This document shows positions 59,379 through 64,000 of a stretch of DNA of 64,000 nt, one piece after another. Numbering within the stretch: the first letter of the stretch is position 1; each line of letters starts with the position of its first letter. The notes under the pieces were generated by a model that did no database searches, was not told the origin of the DNA, and saw nothing but the letters and a program-made list of their open reading frames with translations. Source of the stretch: CAWJEL01 sp964647255 (lineage in GTDB: Bacteria > Chloroflexota > Anaerolineae > CG2-30-64-16); the NCBI GenBank assembly GCA_964647255.1, contig CAZYGI010000006.1, forward strand, positions 1-64,000, in the 5' to 3' direction. The position numbers and the translations under genes were made by a program.

Positions 59379-60289
59379 GCCATCCGTCCGTCCCGCAGCA
59401 TCATCAGCGCGCCGAAATGCCCGGTCTTGCCCTTCTCGGCCCGGTAAGAGTAGAACTCGTCGGTGCGACAGGCGGTGCACAGCTCCGCCACCTCGACTCG
59501 CCCGATGCCGGCTTCCCGCAGCCAGCGCCGATTGGCGGCCCAAAGGTCGAAGTGATGTCGGCCGCCGTTAGGCTTGGGCAGGAGTCCTTCCGGCTGTGCA
59601 AAGGCGGCGCGCACCGCATCGGTCACCTCCTCGCCGACCTCGTAGCAGCACGGGCCGATGCTGGGCCCGATCGCCGCGACCATGTCCGCAGGCCGGCTGC
59701 CGAACTCGGCGGTCAGCGCCTCGCTGGCGGCGCGTGCCGCGGCCTGGACGGTGCCGCGCCACCCGCTGTGCACCAGCGCCATCGCGCGCCGCGCCGGGTC
59801 GTAGATCAGGATCGGCGTGCAGTCGGCGTAGCGGAGCAGCAGCGGCACGCCCGGCTTGTTGGTGATCAGCGTGTCGGTGTTCGGCCAGACCCGCCCGCGG
59901 TCGCCTGCGCCGACGCGACGGACGTTGGCGGTGTGGCGCTGGTTCGGGCTGACCAAGTCTTCACGGCGCAGGCCCAGTGCGACGCAGGCCCGGCTGAGGT
60001 TTTCTTCCACGGCCGCGGGCTCATCGCCCGTGCCCCGGGTCAGGTTGAGGCTGCTCCACTGGCCGGTGCTCACCCCGCCGTGCCGCGTCGTCACGGCATG
60101 GGTTAGTTCCGGGAAGACGTCCAGTGCATCGAAGGTGTAGTAGGCTACACCGCCTGTTTGGGTCGCGCTCTCCGGAATCGAGGCTTTGGCCGGTAGCTCG
60201 CCATGCCCGGAGAGACCGGCTGAAGCCTCGACTCCGGACAACGAAGCCCGGTTCTCAGTCTGATTTGAGCTGGACTGATGTCTTTTCAT
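59372..60289 (-). CDS. pgeF: Polyphenol oxidase-type / peptidoglycan-editing purine nucleosidase (YfiH/PgeF)
   Basis: 305 residues from ATG 60289, which overlaps the radical SAM stop (ATGA). Cytoplasmic zinc enzyme of the CNF1/YfiH fold, reported as a laccase-like or a peptidoglycan-stem-editing/adenosine-processing enzyme. The active-site His/Cys are [42 protein letters not shown] and [18 protein letters not shown]. The N-terminal 45 residues ([22 protein letters not shown] and on) precede the conserved [13 protein letters not shown] and derive from an inverted repeat (60172-60237); relatives lack them. The extension is probably disordered. The start by overlap is favoured but an internal start after the repeat cannot be excluded. 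Confidence 0.92.
   Translation of the reverse strand: MKRHQSSSNQTENRASLSGVEASAGLSGHGELPAKASIPESATQTGGVAYYTFDALDVFPELTHAVTTRHGGVSTGQWSSLNLTRGTGDEPAAVEENLSRACVALGLRREDLVSPNQRHTANVRRVGAGDRGRVWPNTDTLITNKPGVPLLLRYADCTPILIYDPARRAMALVHSGWRGTVQAAARAASEALTAEFGSRPADMVAAIGPSIGPCCYEVGEEVTDAVRAAFAQPEGLLPKPNGGRHHFDLWAANRRWLREAGIGRVEVAELCTACRTDEFYSYRAEKGKTGHFGALMMLRDGRMAR
60172..60237. repeat. Imperfect 23-bp inverted repeat in the 5' coding region of pgeF
   Basis: Left arm 60172-60194 (CCGGAATCGAGGCTTTGGCC...) and right arm 60215-60237 pair at 20 of 23 positions around a 20-nt loop. In frame it codes for [20 protein letters not shown]. It contains the CGGCTGAAGCC word seen in the other GACTGAAG elements. 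A potential mRNA hairpin just after the start codon. Confidence 0.8.
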
Positions 60290-62034
60290 ACGATAGCCAT
60301 GTGCCATTCCTCGCGGCACACGCCACACGTCAAACACTCCACCGCGCCGGGCGGGCAGCGATGGCCGGGTTTCGCCTGCGTCGAGAGGCGCTGCTCGTAG
60401 CGCAAGTAGCTCGGCGTGACGCCGCTCTCGATGATGTCCCAGGGCTGGCGGGCGCTGCTGTCCCGTTCGCCCAGGTATTCGGCGGCCGACAGCCCGTGTT
60501 GGGCCAGCGCCGCGTGGAACCCACGCAGGGTGGGACGGGGCAGGCCGAGCAGGACGGGCGCCAGGCGGCGATCGCCGCGGGAGAGCACGCCTTGCATCTC
60601 GGCCCACTCCGGCGAGTCGGCGCTGACGTCCACCGCGTGTTTTGCTAATGCCCGTTTGAGCATCGCCTGCCGGCCCGCCACGGTCTTGCCCGGCGCCATC
60701 GCCGTCCACTGGAAGGGCGTATGCGCCTTCGGCACAAACGGTGTGGCGTTGATCGCGATGTTGCGCCGGAAGATCGCCCGCGCTTTCAGCGTTAGGTCCA
60801 CGATGCCCTGGATGTCGTCGTCGGTCTCGGTGGGGTGGCCGACCATGAAATACATCTTGAGCTGCGGGAAGTTGAGCGACTGCGCCAGCTCCACCGCGGC
60901 CAGCAAATCCGCCTCGGTCTGACGCTTGCTGATGACCGTGCGCAGCCGTTCGGTGCCGGCTTCGGGCGCGATGGTCAGCGTCTGGGTGCCGCTCGCCGCC
61001 ATCGCCCGCACCAGCGGAACGCTGATCGGGTCGGTGCGCATCGAGCTGACCGTAATCCGCGCGCCCATCTCCTGGAGCGCCGTTGCCAGGTCGTCAATCC
61101 GGGAATGGTCCGACACCGCGGCGGAAACCAGGCCGATGCTCGGCGCCTGCGTGCCGGCGCGGCCGCCGTGCGCGTAAACCGGCAGCCGCCGCTCCAGCCC
61201 TTCGCGCGCCCACGCCAGGATGCGCTCGAGCGGCTGCTCGCGGGGCGGGCGATAGACATAACCGGCCAGGCAGAAACGGCAGCCGCGGCCGCACCCGCGC
61301 GCGATCTCGATGAGGTGGCGGTTGGGGAACTCGGTGTCGGGCGTGTAAAGACAGGAGACCGGCGTCATGGCGGCCGGGTCATGCACCCACAGCCGCTCGA
61401 TCGGTTCGCCGGCCGGGTTGCCAGCCTCTCCCGCGGCGCGGTGGCCCGGCACGTAGACGCCCGGCAGGGCGGCCAGCGCGGCGAGCAGCCGTTCCGGGTC
61501 GTCGCCAACCCCCTCGCGCAGCAGCTCGGTGAGCTGCGGGAGCAGCTCCTCCGCCTCACCGATCACGATGGCATCGAAGAACGGCGCCAGGGGTTCCGGG
61601 TTCATGCTCAACGCGGGCCCACCGGCGATCACCAGCGGCCAGCCCGGCTCCTCGCGGCGGTCGGCAGCCAGGGGCGGGAGGCCGCTCGTGCGGAGCAGCG
61701 CCGCGACGTTGAAATAATCCATCTCGAACGAGACGGTGAAGGCCCACACGTCGAACCCGGCGGCCGGCGTCCCGGATTCCACGGTGATCGGCGGCAGCCC
61801 GGCGGCAACTGCGCGTTCATCCCAAAAGGCGCGCTCGCAGACCACATCGGCGTACCGATTCCAGGCGGAATACAGGATCTGCAGCGCCAGGCTGGACATC
61901 CCCACCGCATAGCTGTTCGGGTAAGTCAAGGCGATCCGGAGCTTGCCCCCGTGATCCTTGATCGTCGTGCCGGTCTCCCGGCTCAACTGCGCCCGCGTCG
62001 CCTCAATCTGTTTCCAGGATCCCAATTCACTCAT
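60286..62034 (-). CDS. B12-binding-type radical SAM protein (TIGR03960-like)
   Basis: 582 residues. The N-terminal B12-binding-like domain (about 30-190) has LRIALTYPNSYAVGMSSLALQIL, FDVWAFTVSFEMDYFNVAALL and PLVIAGGPALSMNPEPLAPFFDAIVIGEAEE. The radical SAM core has IEIARGCGRGCRFCLAGYVYRPPREQ (C-x3-C-x2-C, near 246-253). A C-terminal AKPGHRCPPGAVECLTCGVC region adds Cys pairs, probably binding an extra cluster or zinc. This matches the TIGR03960 group, usually adjacent or fused to a TIGR03936 (DUF2344) domain; no such neighbour is in this window, so the partner may be elsewhere. Substrate unknown. It begins the run radical SAM, pgeF, yggS, proC, yggT. Confidence 0.92.
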   Translation of the reverse strand: MSELGSWKQIEATRAQLSRETGTTIKDHGGKLRIALTYPNSYAVGMSSLALQILYSAWNRYADVVCERAFWDERAVAAGLPPITVESGTPAAGFDVWAFTVSFEMDYFNVAALLRTSGLPPLAADRREEPGWPLVIAGGPALSMNPEPLAPFFDAIVIGEAEELLPQLTELLREGVGDDPERLLAALAALPGVYVPGHRAAGEAGNPAGEPIERLWVHDPAAMTPVSCLYTPDTEFPNRHLIEIARGCGRGCRFCLAGYVYRPPREQPLERILAWAREGLERRLPVYAHGGRAGTQAPSIGLVSAAVSDHSRIDDLATALQEMGARITVSSMRTDPISVPLVRAMAASGTQTLTIAPEAGTERLRTVISKRQTEADLLAAVELAQSLNFPQLKMYFMVGHPTETDDDIQGIVDLTLKARAIFRRNIAINATPFVPKAHTPFQWTAMAPGKTVAGRQAMLKRALAKHAVDVSADSPEWAEMQGVLSRGDRRLAPVLLGLPRPTLRGFHAALAQHGLSAAEYLGERDSSARQPWDIIESGVTPSYLRYEQRLSTQAKPGHRCPPGAVECLTCGVCREEWHMAIV

Positions 62035-62036
62035 CC

Positions 62037-62250
62037 TCGGTCATATGGAGCGGAGCACCCTGAGCGGAGGGCCACAGCCGCAGGCAACCCTTGCACCTGC
62101 GCTGCGGCGCAGCCGCAAGTGCAAGGGCGGGTGCGGAGCGGTTTCACCAGGAGGTCGCATCCTTCGACTGCGCAGCGCGGACGAATGCGCTGCGCCACTC
62201 TGGAGGCCTGGCGTGCCATTCCCGGACAGGGTGCTTCAAATCAGTTCTGA
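62037..62250. repeat. Interspersed repeat with strong hairpin upstream of the radical SAM gene
   Basis: The hairpin at 62088-62127 has arms CCCTTGCAC and GTGCAAGGG, with an inner stem GCTGCG/CGCAGC. Around it GAGCGGAGCACCCTGAGCGGAGG and GCATCCTTCGACTGCGCAGCG are related to the TCATCCTGAGC/GGATGCTTCGC elements. It fills the 227-bp gap between the radical SAM and DUF218 genes; no promoter for the radical SAM operon could be picked out. Confidence 0.65.
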
Positions 62251-62261
62251 ATATGTCCAGT

Positions 62262-62918
62262 TTACTGCTGACGGTAGACCCACCGCTGCAACCTTGCCTC
62301 CCAAGCGCCCGGCATCAGGTTCCAGCCGTGCAGCGCGGTTACGAGCACCGCGCCTGCCTCCCGGCCGGTGATCCACAGCCGCGCGCTGGCCGACATCGCG
62401 CTCAGCTCGTCAGGTGTAGGGCTGGTCACGACAGCCAGCCCGGCCCGGCGGAAAAGCCAGGCCGCCCGATACAGATGCAGCGGGTGGCTGACGATGATCG
62501 CGTCGCGCAGATTGTGCGCCGCCATCACCTGGGCGGTGGAGGCGGCGTCCTCAGCCGTGTTCGTCGCGCCGTCGGCCAGGAAGATGCGTTCGGCCGGCAC
62601 TCCGGCCTCGATTGCCACCCGCCGGCACACCGCCGCCGCCGACAGCGGCTCATCCCGGAAGCCGCCCGTGCAGATGAGATAGGGCGCGTAGCCCTGGCGC
62701 CAGAGGCCGATGCCGTGCTGCGCGCGGCTGGTCAGATCGGGGCCGGGCCGCCCATCCGTCAACACCCGTGCGCCGAGCACCACGATCGCATCGGCCGGCC
62801 GAGCCGCATCGCGGCGACCCAGGCGATCCACCTGCCAGGCGAGGAGCGCGAAGGCAAACAGCGCCAGGGCGATCAGCAAGAACAAGGACCGGGCGATGAT
62901 GGTCAGTGCGCGTTTCAC
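62262..62918 (-). CDS. DUF218 (YdcF/SanA-like) membrane protein
   Basis: 218 residues starting at GTG 62918. One N-terminal membrane helix (LTIIARSLFLLIALALFAFALLAW), then the DUF218 domain: ADAIVVLGARVLTDGRPGPDLTSRAQHGIGLW, PYLICTGGFRDEPLSAAAVCRRVAIEAGVP, TNTAEDAASTAQVM and IIVSHPLHLYRAAWLFRRAGL. The domain has been linked to envelope biogenesis and S-adenosylmethionine or cell-wall lipid functions in other bacteria. The conserved Asp/Glu/His residues (DAIVVLGA, EDAAS, SHPLH) are present. A -10 hexamer 8-9 bp ahead of the GTG suggests a leaderless mRNA. Monocistronic. Confidence 0.9.
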   Translation of the reverse strand: MKRALTIIARSLFLLIALALFAFALLAWQVDRLGRRDAARPADAIVVLGARVLTDGRPGPDLTSRAQHGIGLWRQGYAPYLICTGGFRDEPLSAAAVCRRVAIEAGVPAERIFLADGATNTAEDAASTAQVMAAHNLRDAIIVSHPLHLYRAAWLFRRAGLAVVTSPTPDELSAMSASARLWITGREAGAVLVTALHGWNLMPGAWEARLQRWVYRQQ

Positions 62919-62926
62919 GAGGAAAG

Positions 62927-62932
62927 ATTATA
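62927..62932 (-). promoter_or_regulatory. Extended -10 of the DUF218 gene (possibly leaderless)
   Basis: TGTGCTATAAT on the minus strand: perfect TATAAT hexamer with TGC in extended position. Only eight bases separate it from the GTG start, so the first transcribed base should be at or very near the start codon. No ribosome-binding site is seen. Confidence 0.6.
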
Positions 62933-62986
62933 GCACAGCAGTTGCGTTCAGGGATGTACGGAATTAGACCTTTGCAAGACATCTAT

Positions 62987-63020
62987 GCGGCCAACGCTCC
63001 ACGATGAGAGCGTTGGCCGC
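62987..63020. terminator. Hairpin between nrdJ and the DUF218 gene
   Basis: Perfect 13-bp stem GCGGCCAACGCTC / GAGCGTTGGCCGC with an 8-nt loop. On the plus strand it is followed by ATTTTCC; on the minus strand, the direction of nrdJ, the following bases are only mildly U-rich (ATAGATGTCTTG). Probably ends nrdJ transcription, though the weak U-tract leaves doubt. Confidence 0.6.
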
Positions 63021-63062
63021 ATTTTCCCGGGGCGCCGCTTCAGCAGCAGATGGACCCGCCAG

Positions 63063-63126
63063 CCTACCCTTCCTATCCTGATCTACCTGCTTCCGTGTCT
63101 ACCAACCTACCGGCCTGCCTACTGCC
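63063..63126. repeat. Degenerate octamer array downstream of nrdJ
   Basis: Eight consecutive 8-bp units, often ending in TAC or TCC (TCCTATCC, TGATCTAC, GTGTCTAC, CAACCTAC), between the hairpin and the nrdJ stop. CTAC recurs at multiples of 8 bp (63083, 63099, 63107). Confidence 0.65.
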
Positions 63127-63129
63127 GCC

Positions 63130-64000
63130 TCAACATTCGCTATATCCGCACGCGTAGCATTTCCGGCAGCCCTCGGTCGGGATGAAGGTCGCCTGGCCGC
63201 AGTCGGGGCAGAGGTCGCCGATGGGACGGTCAATCGGGAGGGCGAGCTGGCCGGACGCGGGGGTGTGGCTGTCATGGCCTTCCCCGTCATCGTCTTCCTC
63301 GTAGCTGCCGTTGAGGTGCTCCCGCAGGACCTGGGCCACTGCATCCGGCAGCGAGCGGACGCGGTTGGCGCCAAAGCCCAATGCCCGACCGCCGCCGATG
63401 CCGGCCAACTGGTCCACCACCAGTTTCAGCCGCTCGGAAGGATTGAGCGGTGAAGGCAGGCGCAGCGCCAGGGAGATAAGCCGGCCCAGCCCTTCGGACA
63501 CCGCGGCCACATCGCTGCCGGCCTTGCCCACGTTCATGAACACCTCGAACGGGTGATTGCCGCCGTTGACGTTCACCGTAATGTAGGCGGTGCCCAGCGG
63601 CGTCTCCTTCCGGTAGGTGTAGCCGGGCAGGGCGATCGGCCGCGGACGCCGTTTCGGTTCCGGGTAATCGGGCTGGGGCGCCGGCCTGTCTTGCGGGGAG
63701 GGTGCGGTTGTCTCCTCGCTTGGCGCCTTCTCGGCGCTCTTCTTGGCCTCGGCGGTGGCCTTGGTCTCCAAAATGACATCCTGCCGGCTGCCGGTGACAT
63801 ACACGGTCAGACCCTTGCAGCCGAGATGCCAGGCCAACCGGTAGGCCTGCTCAACCTCTTGGACGGTCGCACCGGCGGGGAAATTGACCGTCTTTGAAAT
63901 CGAGTTATCAACATAACATTGGATTGCCGCCTGCATGCGGACGTGTTCCTCGGCGGTGATGTCGGACGAGACGACGAACACGCGGCGGATCGCCTCCGGC
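63130..64000 (-). CDS. nrdJ: Vitamin B12-dependent ribonucleotide reductase (class II), C-terminal part
   Basis: 290 codons, entering from the right edge, so the N-terminal catalytic barrel is missing. The visible part begins [20 protein letters not shown] and [25 protein letters not shown], the end of the RNR barrel with the NSISKT loop. The linker is Glu/Pro/Lys-rich (about 100-130 from the edge). Then follows the C-terminal domain [29 protein letters not shown] with [10 protein letters not shown], typical of NrdJ, and the zinc-ribbon-type end [28 protein letters not shown]. Makes deoxyribonucleotides with adenosylcobalamin, independent of oxygen. Full length is normally over 700 residues, so the rest is outside. 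Confidence 0.95.
   Translation of the reverse strand, partial: PEAIRRVFVVSSDITAEEHVRMQAAIQCYVDNSISKTVNFPAGATVQEVEQAYRLAWHLGCKGLTVYVTGSRQDVILETKATAEAKKSAEKAPSEETTAPSPQDRPAPQPDYPEPKRRPRPIALPGYTYRKETPLGTAYITVNVNGGNHPFEVFMNVGKAGSDVAAVSEGLGRLISLALRLPSPLNPSERLKLVVDQLAGIGGGRALGFGANRVRSLPDAVAQVLREHLNGSYEEDDDGEGHDSHTPASGQLALPIDRPIGDLCPDCGQATFIPTEGCRKCYACGYSEC

Overview
The window is GC-rich, densely coded bacterial DNA and probably comes from a Chloroflexota genome (Anaerolineae, Caldilineae or a related class). This placement is inference: there is no rRNA or other phylogenetic marker. It rests on the mix of genes (B12-dependent ribonucleotide reductase, DUF2079 and GT39-type membrane proteins with C-terminal beta modules, a B12-type radical SAM protein, secreted proteases) and on many interspersed repeats, including the AGAAACCCGGTTTCT palindrome.

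Layout. 1-2833 (minus): oligoendopeptidase F (cut by the window edge) and leucyl aminopeptidase. 2948-7143 (plus): a tight four-gene operon of a 72-aa peptide, a trans-prenyltransferase, a ten-helix histidine kinase and a LuxR-type response regulator. It has the parts list of the Bacillus ComQXPA quorum-sensing system and is the most notable system here. 7078-17468 (minus): a nine-gene directon, folC, lon, a membrane-anchored protein, an AlbA_2/ATPase regulator, a secreted protein, two tandem membrane paralogues, an aldo/keto reductase and a uracil-DNA glycosylase. 17643-20678: a large membrane protein ending in an ILEI-like domain. 20765-25730: a LysM protein, then a beta-propeller/TM/STAND ATPase receptor with a second STAND ATPase directly behind it. 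25779-41850: a cell-surface glycan cluster (DegT aminotransferase, several GT2/GT4 transferases, a flippase-like protein, an oxidoreductase, DUF2079 and GT39 membrane proteins, a lipoprotein), interrupted by a SacI-like restriction-modification pair. 41912-45007 (minus): low-molecular-weight phosphatase, HPF, ComF, a 52-aa Flp-pilin-like peptide and a polyprenol-phosphate mannosyltransferase. 45209-56670 (plus): a zinc-ribbon protein and three large secreted proteases, two of them behind consensus promoters and strong terminators. 56655-64000 (minus): lipoprotein, yggT, proC, yggS, pgeF, radical SAM, DUF218 and the end of nrdJ.

A second theme is repeat DNA. Besides palindromic REP-like elements, the window carries many arrays of 7- or 8-bp units in which most units differ in sequence but the period and an anchor (often GG, GA or TCAG) are kept. 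They occur between genes and, without breaking the frame, inside coding sequences, mostly those of surface-glycan genes. Perfect heptamer tracts in or just ahead of such genes could act as phase-variable switches. Promoters commonly show an extended -10 (TGN before the hexamer). No tRNA, rRNA, CRISPR array or insertion sequence was recognised.
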